Part shown: piece by piece, positions 1-8,219 of the stretch | Numbering within the stretch: the stretch's first letter is position 1 | Layout: each line of letters starts with the position of its first letter | Assembly (NCBI GenBank): GCA_035353855.1 | Contig: DAOQAK010000063.1 | Span: 1-22,142 of the forward strand | From: Bacteroidales bacterium | Lineage (GTDB): Bacteria > Bacteroidota > Bacteroidia > Bacteroidales > CG2-30-32-10 | Direction of reading: 5' to 3' | Length of the DNA stretch: 22,142 nucleotides | The notes under the pieces: model-generated | The model's database searches: none | Told to the model about the DNA's origin: nothing | What the model saw: the letters and a program-made list of their open reading frames with translations, nothing else | Position numbers and translations under genes: made by a program

Positions 1-87
1 ATTTCGGTTTGCGATACCCTTTTTCTTTTATTCTAACAAAATTTTAAACAGGCTCATAAAATTTAAAAAAAAGTCTAAAAAAATTAT

Positions 88-117
88 TTGCCAGTTAAAA
101 ATAATGATATATCTTTG
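88..117 (+). promoter_or_regulatory. Candidate upstream promoter P1 of the ribosomal operon
   Basis: TTG at 88-90 is followed after 19 bp by TATCTTTG at 110-117. This matches the Bacteroidetes primary sigma-factor pattern of a TTG -33 element and a TAnnTTTG -7 element. Transcription would begin near 123-125, giving a leader of about 200 nt before rpsL. The match and spacing are seen directly; activity is inferred. Confidence 0.6.
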
Positions 118-242
118 CAGTCCGTTAAAATCCTCTCAAAATAATACTAGTTGTAAATCATTAAAAATTAGTAAATTATAAGGTACGAAAAAAAAGAAAT
201 ACACGAGAAGAAAGAAAAATGAAAAAAAATTCATTTAACCTA

Positions 243-272
243 TTGGTTTTATGAAATAATCTCGTACCTTTG
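243..272 (+). promoter_or_regulatory. Main candidate promoter P2 of rpsL and the ribosomal operon
   Basis: TTG at 243-245 and TACCTTTG at 265-272 are separated by 19 bp, the same spacing as in P1. The start point would lie near 278-280, leaving a leader of about 50 nt before the rpsL ATG. The -7 element overlaps the right arm (262-270) of a 9-bp inverted repeat whose left arm, AAGGTACGA, lies at 180-188 between the two promoters. Confidence 0.75.
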
Positions 273-327
273 CAACCCCTAAAAATGGGTATTATTTAAT
301 TTTAAAGCAGTTATTAAACATTTTGAT

Positions 328-714
328 ATGCCTACAATACAACAGTTAGTTCGCAAAGGACGCAGTAAAATGAAGTACAAGAGCAAATCGCCTGCCCTTG
401 ATTCTTGCCCACAGAGGCGTGGAGTTTGTGTAAGGGTTTACACTACTACTCCTAAGAAACCTAATTCGGCAATGAGAAAAGTGGCAAGGGTTCGTATGAC
501 TAACACTAAGGAAGTAAATGCATACATACCGGGCGAAGGTCATAATCTTCAGGAACACTCAATAGTTATGGTTCGTGGTGGTCGTGTTAAGGATTTACCG
601 GGTGTTAGGTACCACGTTATTCGCGGAGCTTTGGATACATCAGGTGTTGAAGGTCGCAACCAGCGTCGTTCAAAATACGGAACAAAACGTCCAAAACAAA
701 AAGCTGCTAAATAA
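328..714 (+). CDS. rpsL: 30S ribosomal protein uS12
   Basis: uS12 sits at the decoding centre of the small subunit and supports tRNA selection accuracy. The 128-residue product has the usual length and carries the family signatures TPKKPNSA (42-48) and GGRVKDLPGVRYH (84 onward). Lys43, the site of classical streptomycin resistance changes, is the wild-type lysine, and Asp89, the residue that can be methylthiolated, is present. The gene opens the long plus-strand operon about 50 nt downstream of promoter P2; rpsG follows after 37 bp. No Shine-Dalgarno is seen before the ATG, as is usual for Bacteroidetes. Assignment is secure. Confidence 0.98.
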   Translation: MPTIQQLVRKGRSKMKYKSKSPALDSCPQRRGVCVRVYTTTPKKPNSAMRKVARVRMTNTKEVNAYIPGEGHNLQEHSIVMVRGGRVKDLPGVRYHVIRGALDTSGVEGRNQRRSKYGTKRPKQKAAK

Positions 715-751
715 TTCACGGAAGTATTGATCATTCATCATATATAGAAAA

Positions 752-1219
752 ATGAGGAAAGCAACACCAAAAAAGAAAATATATTTACCCGATCCCAAGC
801 ATAATGATGTGCTTGTTACACGTTTTGTAAACAATCTTATGTTGCGCGGTAAGAAAAATGCATCTTATAAAATATTTTATGATGCTATTGATATAGTAGC
901 ATCGAAATCAAATGAAAACGGATTGGAAGTTTGGAAAAAAGCATTAGCTAATATTACTCCACAGGTTGAAGTAAGAAGCCGCAGAATTGGTGGAGCTACT
1001 TTCCAGATTCCTTCAGAAATAAGACCCGAACGTAAAATTTCAATAGGAATCAAATCACTCATTACTCATGCACGCAAACGCAATGAAAAATCGATGAGCA
1101 TGAAACTGGCTTCCGAAATTTTAGCTGCATATAAAGAAGAAGGTGGCGCTTTCAAGAAAAAAGAAGACACCCACCGTATGGCTGAAGCAAATAAAGCATT
1201 CTCTCATTTCAGATTCTAA
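752..1219 (+). CDS. rpsG: 30S ribosomal protein uS7
   Basis: uS7 is a primary 16S rRNA-binding protein that organises assembly of the 30S head and contacts E-site tRNA. The 155-residue product has the conserved basic N terminus (MRKATPKKKIYLPDP), the PQVEVRSRRIGGATFQIP segment near residues 70-87, and the C-terminal MAEANKAFSHFRF. Length fits the bacterial family. It lies between rpsL (37 bp) and fusA (19 bp) as in the classical str operon. The start is preceded by an A-rich TATAGAAAA rather than a Shine-Dalgarno; the same string recurs before rplD. Confidence 0.98.
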   Translation: MRKATPKKKIYLPDPKHNDVLVTRFVNNLMLRGKKNASYKIFYDAIDIVASKSNENGLEVWKKALANITPQVEVRSRRIGGATFQIPSEIRPERKISIGIKSLITHARKRNEKSMSMKLASEILAAYKEEGGAFKKKEDTHRMAEANKAFSHFRF

Positions 1220-1238
1220 TAAACAAGGAAACAGAAAA

Positions 1239-3344
1239 ATGTCACGCAATCTGAATTATACGAGGAATATAGGCATAATGGCTCATATTGATGCTGGTAA
1301 AACCACCACCACTGAGCGTATATTGTTCTATACCGGCGTAAACAGGAAGATTGGCGAAGTTGACGATGGTGCTGCTACTATGGACTGGATGGTGCAGGAG
1401 CAGGAAAGAGGTATTACTATTACTTCTGCAGCTACATCATGTTTCTGGAATTATAATAATGAACAATATAAAATAAATATCATAGACACTCCCGGACACG
1501 TTGATTTTACTGTTGAAGTAGAACGTTCATTACGTGTACTCGATGGAGCTGTTGCTCTTTTCTGTGCTGTTGGCGGAGTTCAGCCACAGTCGGAAACAGT
1601 ATGGCGTCAGGCAAATAAATATAATGTACCTCGTATTAGTTATATTAATAAGATGGACAGGCCGGGTGCTGATTATTTTAAAACTGTTACACAAATTCGC
1701 GAACGACTAGGAGGAAATCCTATTCCTATTCAAATTCCTATCGGATGCGAAGAAAATTTTATCGGCGTAGTTGACTTAATTGAAAACAAAGCATATCAGT
1801 GGGATGATACCAACCAGGGATTGAATTATTTTGAAATACCTATTCCCGATGATATCAAAGACACGGTTGTTGAGTACCGGTATAAACTCATAGAAGGCGC
1901 TGCCGAAGAAAAAGACAACCTTCTGGAAAAATTTATAAAAGACTCCGATTCATTAACAAAACAAGAAATTATTACAGAAATAAGAAATGCCACAATAGCA
2001 GGGAAGATTACCCCGGTATTTTGTGGTTCCTCATTTAAGAATAAAGGCGTTCAAAAACTTCTCGACGCAATTGTAGCCTACCTTCCTTCACCCTCCGATA
2101 TATCTACTACTAAAGGAATCAATCCTTTTACAGAAAAAGAAGAAATAAGAAAAGCTGATGTAAATGATCATTTCAGCGCATTGGCATTTAAAATAGCTAC
2201 CGATCCATATGTTGGTAAAATCGCATTCTTCAGAGTTTATTCCGGTAAAATGAAAGCCGGAGAAATGATACTGAATGCTACTACCGGCAAAAAAGAACGT
2301 ATTGCACGTATTGTTCAGATGCACGCCAATAAGCAACTTCCGCTTGAAGAAATTGAAGCCGGTGATATTGGAGCTGCAATTGGATTTAAAGAAATACGTA
2401 CAGGCGACACCTTATGTAATGAAAAACATCCTGTCGTTTTTGAATCGATGACTTTTCCTGAACCAGTTATTGGTATTGCTGTTGAACCTAAAACTCAGGC
2501 CGATATTGATAAACTTGCAAATGCATTACACCGTCTGGCAGAAGAAGATCCTACATTCAAAGTAGAGATTGATGCAGAAACAGGACAAACCGTTATCAGC
2601 GGTATGGGTGAATTACACCTGGAAATACTCAGAGACAGGCTTAAACGCGAGTTTAATGTAGAATGCAATGAAGGAAAACCACAGGTAGCATACAAAGAAG
2701 CAATTACAGAAGAAGTTCGTTATCGCGAAACATATAAGAAACAAACCGGCGGAAAAGGTAAATTTGCAGATATTGAAATTATTGTTTCTCCTGCAGATGC
2801 CGGAGTAAGAGGTTTACAATTTATTAATGAAATTAAAGGCGGCAGTATTCCAAAAGAATATATACCTTCTATTGAAAAAGGTTTTAAAGCAGCATTAATG
2901 AATGGAGTTCTAGCAGGATTCCCTGTAGAAAGCATTAAAATCCGCTTAATTGATGGTTCAGCTCACCCTGTTGACTCCGATGCATTTGCATTTGAAATAG
3001 CATCACGAATCGCATTCAGGGAAGCTTGTCAGAAATCAAAATCAGTTCTTTTGGAACCGATAATGAAACTGGAAGTAGTTACACCCGAAGAATATGTTGG
3101 CGATGTAATGAGCGATTTGAACCGCCGCAGAGGAATGACTGAAAACGTTACATCTTCAATAGGAATGCAAATAGTGGATGTAAAAGTTCCTTTAGCAGAA
3201 ATGTTCGGATATGTTACCGATTTAAGAACCATTACATCAGGAAGAGCAACTTCAACCATGGAGTTTTCGCATTATGAAGTAACTCCAAGAAATATTATGG
3301 AAGATGTTCTTTACAAATTAAGAGGAATAATTATTAATTCATAA
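1239..3344 (+). CDS. fusA: Translation elongation factor G (EF-G)
   Basis: EF-G is the GTPase that drives translocation of tRNAs and mRNA on the ribosome and works with RRF in recycling. The 701-residue protein shows all G-domain motifs: P-loop AHIDAGKT (15-22), switch I RGITI (57-61), DTPGH (83-87) and NKMD (137-140), followed by domains II-V. The open frame extends 32 codons upstream into rpsG, but the start at 1239 is chosen because MSRNLNYTRNIGIMAHIDAG is the normal EF-G N terminus and lies 19 bp after the rpsG stop. An AAGGAA sequence (1225-1230) precedes it. There is no tuf gene downstream; rpsJ follows after 25 bp, a Bacteroidetes arrangement. Confidence 0.98.
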   Translation: MSRNLNYTRNIGIMAHIDAGKTTTTERILFYTGVNRKIGEVDDGAATMDWMVQEQERGITITSAATSCFWNYNNEQYKINIIDTPGHVDFTVEVERSLRVLDGAVALFCAVGGVQPQSETVWRQANKYNVPRISYINKMDRPGADYFKTVTQIRERLGGNPIPIQIPIGCEENFIGVVDLIENKAYQWDDTNQGLNYFEIPIPDDIKDTVVEYRYKLIEGAAEEKDNLLEKFIKDSDSLTKQEIITEIRNATIAGKITPVFCGSSFKNKGVQKLLDAIVAYLPSPSDISTTKGINPFTEKEEIRKADVNDHFSALAFKIATDPYVGKIAFFRVYSGKMKAGEMILNATTGKKERIARIVQMHANKQLPLEEIEAGDIGAAIGFKEIRTGDTLCNEKHPVVFESMTFPEPVIGIAVEPKTQADIDKLANALHRLAEEDPTFKVEIDAETGQTVISGMGELHLEILRDRLKREFNVECNEGKPQVAYKEAITEEVRYRETYKKQTGGKGKFADIEIIVSPADAGVRGLQFINEIKGGSIPKEYIPSIEKGFKAALMNGVLAGFPVESIKIRLIDGSAHPVDSDAFAFEIASRIAFREACQKSKSVLLEPIMKLEVVTPEEYVGDVMSDLNRRRGMTENVTSSIGMQIVDVKVPLAEMFGYVTDLRTITSGRATSTMEFSHYEVTPRNIMEDVLYKLRGIIINS

Positions 3345-3369
3345 GTTGAATAAATAAAATAAAAATAAA

Positions 3370-3675
3370 GTGAGTCAGAAAATTAGAATAAAGTTGAAAT
3401 CGTACGATTACAATCTGGTTGATAAATCAGCCGAAAAGATTGTAAAGACTGTAAAATCAACAGGCGCTGTAGTAAGCGGTCCTATTCCGTTACCAACGAA
3501 TAAAAGGATATTTACAGTTTTAAGGTCAACATTTGTTAATAAAAAAGCAAGAGAACAATTCCAGTTATGCTCATACAGGCGTTTGCTTGATATTTACAGC
3601 ACCACTTCAAAAACTGTTGATGCGCTTATGAAATTGGAATTACCAAGCGGAGTAGAAGTAGAAATTAAAGTTTGA
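3370..3675 (+). CDS. rpsJ: 30S ribosomal protein uS10 (GTG start)
   Basis: uS10 is part of the 30S head and, in studied bacteria, also the NusE antitermination partner of NusB/NusG. The 101-residue product has the family core: KIRIKLKSYDYNLVD at the N terminus, GPIPLPTNKRIFTVLRS in the flexible loop, and SKTVDALMKLELPSGVEVEI at the C terminus. The start codon is GTG; no ATG lies at a suitable place and this start gives the expected N terminus. It is the first gene of the S10 section, continuous with fusA (25 bp). The 53-bp gap to rplC carries a weak 7-bp inverted repeat (3681-3687 with 3707-3713). Confidence 0.97.
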   Translation: MSQKIRIKLKSYDYNLVDKSAEKIVKTVKSTGAVVSGPIPLPTNKRIFTVLRSTFVNKKAREQFQLCSYRRLLDIYSTTSKTVDALMKLELPSGVEVEIKV

Positions 3676-3728
3676 TAGGTATACTATTACAATAACATTT
3701 ATATATATAGTATTAAAATTTTTATAAA

Positions 3729-4358
3729 ATGTCAGGATTAATAGGTAAAAAAATTGGAATGACCAGTATTTATGATGCCTCTGGGAAATCAGTACCATGC
3801 ACAGTTATACAAGCTGGTCCGTGTATTGTTACTCAGATAAAATCTAAAGATAAAGAAGGTTACGATGCTATACAATTAGCTTTTGAAGAAAAAAGTGAAA
3901 AGCATACAACAAAAGCATTGCAAAAACATTTTGAAAAAGCAGGGACTACACCTAAAAAGAAATTAGTTGAGTTCACAAGGTTTGAAGAAGGACACAGGAA
4001 AACATACGGTGAAGTACTTACAACAGAAGTTTTTAGTGAAGGCGAATTTGTTGACGTAGTTGGAGTATCAAAAGGAAAAGGGTTTCAGGGAGTTGTTACC
4101 CGTCATAATTTTAGCGGAGTAGGCGATAATACCCACGGACAACATGACCGTTTAAGAGCACCGGGTTCAGTAGGCGCATCATCATGGCCTTCAAGAGTTT
4201 TTAAAGGAACTCGCATGGCTGGTAGAATGGGAGGAAACAGGGTAAAGATGATTAATCTCAAAATAATGAAAATATTACCGGAAAAAAATCTTATTGTTGT
4301 TAAAGGTTCGGTTCCCGGTCCTAAAGGCTCATATGTTTTGATTGAAAGGTTTGTATAA
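3729..4358 (+). CDS. rplC: 50S ribosomal protein uL3
   Basis: uL3 binds early near the 3' end of 23S rRNA and sends a loop towards the peptidyl transferase centre. The 209-residue product begins MSGLIGKKIGMTSIY and contains VSKGKGFQGVVTRHNF and the central extension THGQHDRLRAPGSVGASSWP. Where E. coli uL3 has the PrmB-methylated glutamine in GSIGQNQ, this protein reads GSVGASS, so the modification target is absent; this fits what I know of Bacteroidetes uL3. Next gene is rplD after 20 bp. Confidence 0.97.
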   Translation: MSGLIGKKIGMTSIYDASGKSVPCTVIQAGPCIVTQIKSKDKEGYDAIQLAFEEKSEKHTTKALQKHFEKAGTTPKKKLVEFTRFEEGHRKTYGEVLTTEVFSEGEFVDVVGVSKGKGFQGVVTRHNFSGVGDNTHGQHDRLRAPGSVGASSWPSRVFKGTRMAGRMGGNRVKMINLKIMKILPEKNLIVVKGSVPGPKGSYVLIERFV

Positions 4359-4378
4359 TACATAGCAATTATAGAAAA

Positions 4379-5017
4379 ATGGAAATAGAAGTTTATAATA
4401 TCAGTGGTAAGAAAACAGCAAAAAAAGTTTCATTAAATGATTCTATATTTGCCGTTGAACCTAATGACCACGCTATATACTTAGATGTTAAGCAATATCT
4501 GGCAAGTCAGAGACAGGGAACGCATAAATCAAAAGAACGTAGCGAAGTATCGGGAAGTACCAAAAAACTAAAACGTCAGAAAGGTACTGGTGGTGCAAGA
4601 TCTGGTGATATCAACAGCCCTGTGTTTGTTGGTGGAGGCCGTGCATTTGGTCCAAAACCTCATGATTACGATTTTAAATTAAATAAAAAAGTAAAAAGGT
4701 TAGCACGTAAATCGGCGCTTACTTATAAAGCTAAAGAAAATGGAATCATGGTTCTTGAAGATTTCACTTTTGAAGCTCCAAAAACAAAAAATTATACTGA
4801 ATTACTTAAGAACTTTAATCTTAGCGGAAAGAAAACCCTTTTAGTTATTCCCGAAATAAACAGTAATATTCTTCTTTCTGCACGAAATCTGAAAAGAACA
4901 AAGGTGGTTACATCTTCTGATATTAATACTTACGATATTTTGGATGCTAATAATCTTTTATTGGTAGAAAGTTCAGTAAAAGAAATTGAAAAAATGTTCA
5001 AAGTATCAGAGAAATAA
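4379..5017 (+). CDS. rplD: 50S ribosomal protein uL4
   Basis: uL4 lines the nascent-peptide tunnel with its long loop and, in E. coli, is the autogenous repressor of the S10 operon. The 212-residue product has the tunnel-loop signature KQKGTGGARSGDINSPVFVG (about residues 68-88) followed by GGRAFGPKPHDY. The start is preceded by TATAGAAAA. No S10-type leader hairpin is visible upstream, so uL4 control of the E. coli kind is not supported by this sequence. Neighbours are rplC and rplW. Confidence 0.97.
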   Translation: MEIEVYNISGKKTAKKVSLNDSIFAVEPNDHAIYLDVKQYLASQRQGTHKSKERSEVSGSTKKLKRQKGTGGARSGDINSPVFVGGGRAFGPKPHDYDFKLNKKVKRLARKSALTYKAKENGIMVLEDFTFEAPKTKNYTELLKNFNLSGKKTLLVIPEINSNILLSARNLKRTKVVTSSDINTYDILDANNLLLVESSVKEIEKMFKVSEK

Positions 5018-5048
5018 AGTTAAGAATAATAGTAGAAATATTATAACA

Positions 5049-5339
5049 ATGGATATTTTAATAAGACCTTTAATCACAGAAAAAATGACTGCTATCAGTG
5101 AAAAACTGAAACAGTATGGTTTTATGGTTGATAAAAGTGCAAATAAACTGCAGATTAAAAAAGCTGTTGAAAGCATGTATGGTGTTACTGTTGAATCAGT
5201 AAATACAATACGTTATTCAGGGAAAAGAAAATCGCGCAATACAAAAAGCGGTTTAGTAACAGGAAAAGCAAATGCTTTCAAAAAAGCTATAGTTACTTTA
5301 CAAGAAGGACAAACAATTGATTTTTACAGCAATATTTAA
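5049..5339 (+). CDS. rplW: 50S ribosomal protein uL23
   Basis: uL23 sits at the tunnel exit and is the docking site of trigger factor and SRP. The 96-residue product starts MDILIRPLITEKM and contains ANKLQIKKAVESMYGVTVESVNT and the basic loop GKRKSRNTKSG, matching the family. The open frame extends 21 codons upstream into rplD, but the ATG at 5049 gives the family N terminus and avoids overlap. The next gene, rplB, starts only 4 bp after the stop, so the two are probably translationally coupled. Confidence 0.97.
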   Translation: MDILIRPLITEKMTAISEKLKQYGFMVDKSANKLQIKKAVESMYGVTVESVNTIRYSGKRKSRNTKSGLVTGKANAFKKAIVTLQEGQTIDFYSNI

Positions 5340-5343
5340 ATAA

Positions 5344-6168
5344 ATGGCCTTAAAGAAATTAAAACCGACAACTGCCGGACAGCGATTCAAGGTAATCAGC
5401 GATAATAGTGATATTACTTCAGTAGCTCCAGAAAAGAGTCTTCTTGCACCTATGAAGAAAAGTGGCGGAAGAAACAATACCGGCAAAATGACTATGCGTT
5501 ATATGGGTGGTGGTCATAAACAAAAATATCGTATTATTGATTTTAAACGCGATAAAGACAGTATTCCTGCCGTGGTTAAAACCATTGAATATGATCCTAA
5601 CCGCACAGCCCGTATTGCATTATTGAATTATGCAGATGGCGAAAAACGTTATATCGTAGCCCCTCACGGATTAAAAGTAGGACAGAAAATTATTTCCGGT
5701 CGTGGTGTTGCTCCTGAAATTGGCAATACTTTATTTATTGAAGAAATTCCACTTGGAACCGTTATTCACAACATAGAGTTACGTCCTGGTCAGGGTGCTA
5801 ATATTGCCCGAAGTGCAGGCTCATACGCACAATTACTTTCAAGAGACGGAAAGTATGCAATTTTAAAAATGCCTTCAGGCGAATCCAGAATGGTACTTGT
5901 TGCTTGTAAAGCTACCATCGGGATGGTTTCAAATATTGACCATAGTCTTGAGAAATCAGGAAAAGCCGGAAGAGAACGTTGGTTAGGCAGAAGACCTCGC
6001 AACAGAGGTGTTGTTATGAATCCTGTTGATCACCCAATGGGTGGTGGCGAAGGTAAAGCATCAGGCGGACATCCACGTTCACGCAGAGGCATTCCTGCTA
6101 AAGGATATAAAACACGTGCTCCTAAAAAGCATTCAAGTAAATATATTGTTGAAAGAAGGAAGAAATAA
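5344..6168 (+). CDS. rplB: 50S ribosomal protein uL2
   Basis: uL2 is needed for subunit association and for peptidyl transferase activity. The 274-residue product has the usual length, with GGRNNTGKMTMRYMGGGHKQ (41-60) and the C-terminal signature MNPVDHPMGGGEGKASGGHP from about 225. His230 in this signature corresponds to the conserved functional histidine of E. coli uL2. The position after HP is Met rather than the His of E. coli. It lies between rplW (4 bp) and rpsS (14 bp) in standard S10-operon order. Confidence 0.98.
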   Translation: MALKKLKPTTAGQRFKVISDNSDITSVAPEKSLLAPMKKSGGRNNTGKMTMRYMGGGHKQKYRIIDFKRDKDSIPAVVKTIEYDPNRTARIALLNYADGEKRYIVAPHGLKVGQKIISGRGVAPEIGNTLFIEEIPLGTVIHNIELRPGQGANIARSAGSYAQLLSRDGKYAILKMPSGESRMVLVACKATIGMVSNIDHSLEKSGKAGRERWLGRRPRNRGVVMNPVDHPMGGGEGKASGGHPRSRRGIPAKGYKTRAPKKHSSKYIVERRKK

Positions 6169-6182
6169 TTAATATAGAAATT

Positions 6183-6452
6183 ATGAGTCGTTCAGTAAAA
6201 AAAGGACCTTATATTCATTATAAGCTAGAGAAAAAAGTTAGAGCCAACGTTGATTCAAAGAAAAAGACCGTTATTAAAACTTGGTCAAGGGCTTCAATGA
6301 TTTCTCCAGAATTTGTAGGACAGACAATTGCTGTTCACAATGGAAATAAATTCATCCCTGTATATGTTACAGAGAATATGGTTGGACATAAACTTGGTGA
6401 ATTTGCTCCTACTCGTATTTTTAGAGGACATTCAGGAAATAAAGAAAAATAG
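6183..6452 (+). CDS. rpsS: 30S ribosomal protein uS19
   Basis: uS19 forms a complex with uS13 in the 30S head and touches A-site tRNA and the intersubunit bridge. The 89-residue product starts MSRSVKKGPYIHYKL and has the family core TWSRASMISPEFVGQTIAVHNG, then KLGEFAPTRIFRGH near the C terminus. Length is normal. The start is preceded by the A-rich ATATAGAAATT. It lies between rplB and rplV. Confidence 0.97.
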   Translation: MSRSVKKGPYIHYKLEKKVRANVDSKKKTVIKTWSRASMISPEFVGQTIAVHNGNKFIPVYVTENMVGHKLGEFAPTRIFRGHSGNKEK

Positions 6453-6476
6453 TAAATAGATAAATATTCCAGAGAA

Positions 6477-7022
6477 ATGGGCGTAAGAAAACGTAATAAG
6501 GCAGAAGAAAGAAAAGAGGCAAAAAAGCAAACCTATAATGCTAAGCTTTACAATTGTCCTACTTCTCCGCGCAAAATGAGACTGGTAGCTGACCTGATTA
6601 GAGGTGTCAGTGTTGACCGTGCTCTTCATATTCTGAAACATAATGCAAAACAACCTGCAGAAAAATTAGAAAAACTTTTACTTTCTGCTATGGCTAATTG
6701 GCAGCAGAAGAACGAAGGTGTCAGGATTGAAGACAGTAATTTGATTGTAAAAAATATTTTTGTCGATAGCGGCAGAGTATTGAAACGTATATTGCCTGCT
6801 CCACAAGGTCGTGCTCATCGCATGAAAAAACGTTCAAACCATGTAACTTTAGAGTTGGGAAGCCTTAATACAAAAGAAGTATCTGAAATAACTCCGGTTG
6901 TTGAAGAAAAACCAGTAGCAGTGGAAAAAGTAGAAAAGGTGAAAAAAGAAAAGGTGAAAAAAGAAAAAGAAGTTACTTCTGATACAACAGTAAAAAAAAC
7001 TAGAAAGTCAACCAAAAAATAA
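6477..7022 (+). CDS. rplV: 50S ribosomal protein uL22 with a long charged C-terminal tail
   Basis: uL22 lines the exit tunnel with a beta-hairpin that contributes to macrolide sites. The core covers about residues 1-128, with NCPTSPRKMRLVADLIRG (27-43) and the hairpin PAPQGRAHRMKKRSN (107-121). After this comes a tail of about 53 residues rich in Lys, Glu and Val, containing tandem KVKKE units encoded by a 15-nt direct repeat (6932-6946 and 6947-6961, with a partial third). E. coli uL22 is about 110 residues, so this form is clearly extended. The tail looks disordered and would protrude on the ribosome surface (inference). The next gene, rpsC, follows after 8 bp. Confidence 0.95.
   Translation: MGVRKRNKAEERKEAKKQTYNAKLYNCPTSPRKMRLVADLIRGVSVDRALHILKHNAKQPAEKLEKLLLSAMANWQQKNEGVRIEDSNLIVKNIFVDSGRVLKRILPAPQGRAHRMKKRSNHVTLELGSLNTKEVSEITPVVEEKPVAVEKVEKVKKEKVKKEKEVTSDTTVKKTRKSTKK
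6932..6968 (+). repeat. 15-nt tandem repeat inside rplV
   Basis: Two exact copies of AGAAAAGGTGAAAAA (6932-6946, 6947-6961) are followed by the start of a third (AGAAAAA). The unit is in frame and encodes repeated KVKKE-type pentapeptides in the uL22 tail. A 15-nt unit changes length without frameshift, which fits slippage as its origin. Confidence 0.85.
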
Positions 7023-7030
7023 ACAGGTAA

Positions 7031-7753
7031 ATGGGACAAAAAGCAAATCCAATAGGTAATAGACTAGGCATCATCAAAGGATGGGATTCTAACTGGTATG
7101 GTGGCAAAAATTATGCAAACAAACTGGTGGAAGATGATCAGATTCGTAAATATCTGAATGCTCGTTTATCAAAAGCAGGTGTTGCAAAAATAATAATTGA
7201 ACGCACTTTAAAATTAGTTACAGTTACGATCAATACTGCACGCCCCGGAATTATTATTGGCAAAGGTGGTCAGGAAGTTGATAAACTAAAAGAAGAATTA
7301 AAGAAAATTACAAATAAGGAAGTTCAGATAAACATTACTGAAATTAAAAGGCCTGAACTTGATGCAGTAATTGTTTCATCTACTATTGCACGCCAGATTG
7401 AAGGACGTATATCGTTCCGTAGGGCAATAAAAACTGCAGTTGCATCAACAATAAGAATGGGCGCCGAAGGTATTAAGGTTACTATTTCAGGAAGGTTAGC
7501 CGGAGCTGAAATGGCAAGAACCGAAACCTATAAAGAAGGTCGTATTCCATTACATACTTTGAGAGCAGATATCGACTATGCAACAGCAGAAGCACGTACT
7601 ACTTTCGGATGCATTGGAATTAAAACATGGATTTGTAAAGGTGAAGTGTATGGGAAACGTGAACTAACCCCGGTTATTGGTCTTACCAGCATGAAATCGC
7701 GTAGCAATACAGCACCCGGCCCACGTTTTGGAAAAAGTAAAAAAAGAAAGTAA
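7031..7753 (+). CDS. rpsC: 30S ribosomal protein uS3
   Basis: uS3 surrounds the mRNA entry channel with uS4 and uS5 and contributes to helicase activity. The 240-residue product starts MGQKANPIGNRLG, carries the type II KH motif GIIIGKGGQEVDKL (73-86), and the C-terminal domain signature ISGRLAGAEMARTE with PLHTLRADIDYA. Length matches the family. Standard order rplV-rpsC-rplP is kept, with gaps of 8 and 30 bp. Confidence 0.98.
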   Translation: MGQKANPIGNRLGIIKGWDSNWYGGKNYANKLVEDDQIRKYLNARLSKAGVAKIIIERTLKLVTVTINTARPGIIIGKGGQEVDKLKEELKKITNKEVQINITEIKRPELDAVIVSSTIARQIEGRISFRRAIKTAVASTIRMGAEGIKVTISGRLAGAEMARTETYKEGRIPLHTLRADIDYATAEARTTFGCIGIKTWICKGEVYGKRELTPVIGLTSMKSRSNTAPGPRFGKSKKRK

Positions 7754-7783
7754 TTTATTTTATAGCATAAATATTTTGTAGCA

Positions 7784-8212
7784 ATGTTACAACCAAAGAA
7801 AACAAAATACAGGAAACAGCAGAAAGGCAAAATGAAGGGTAATGCCAAAAGAGGCAGCCAGCTTGCATTTGGCTCGTTCGGCATCAAATCAATGGAAGAA
7901 TGTTGGATTACAGGACGCCAGATTGAAGCGGCTCGTCAGGCTGTTACACGTCATATGAAACGTGAAGGACAGATATGGATTCGTATATTCCCGGATAAAC
8001 CTGTAACCAAGAAACCTGCTGAAGTACGTATGGGTAAAGGAAAAGGAGCTCCGGAATATTTCGTAGCCCGCGTTACACCAGGCAGAATTCTTTTCGAAGC
8101 AGAAGGTGTATCTTTAGCTGTTGCAAAAGAAGCATTACGCCTTGCAGCCCAGAAATTGCCAATTTTAACTAAATTTGTTGTAAGAAGAGACTTCGTTGAA
8201 GAAACAATATAA
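7784..8212 (+). CDS. rplP: 50S ribosomal protein uL16
   Basis: uL16 binds near the A site and peptidyl transferase centre and is added late in 50S assembly. The 142-residue product starts MLQPKKTKYRK and contains ITGRQIEAARQA and VRMGKGKGAPEYFVARV. Arg82 corresponds to E. coli Arg81, the site hydroxylated by YcfD; whether this host has that enzyme cannot be told. The next gene, rpmC, follows after 7 bp. Confidence 0.98.
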   Translation: MLQPKKTKYRKQQKGKMKGNAKRGSQLAFGSFGIKSMEECWITGRQIEAARQAVTRHMKREGQIWIRIFPDKPVTKKPAEVRMGKGKGAPEYFVARVTPGRILFEAEGVSLAVAKEALRLAAQKLPILTKFVVRRDFVEETI

Positions 8213-8219
8213 TTAAAAA

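Noticed and set aside
1..87. Possible tRNA or end of an upstream gene at the left edge
   Set aside because: No cloverleaf, no open frame of note and no terminator hairpin could be recognised.
285..299. Short leader ORF (four codons) between promoter P2 and rpsL
   Set aside because: Too short and without regulatory codons to support a leader-peptide mechanism.
1143..1238. Upstream extension of the EF-G frame
   Set aside because: It overlaps rpsG and would add 32 residues absent from EF-G; ATG 1239 gives the normal N terminus.
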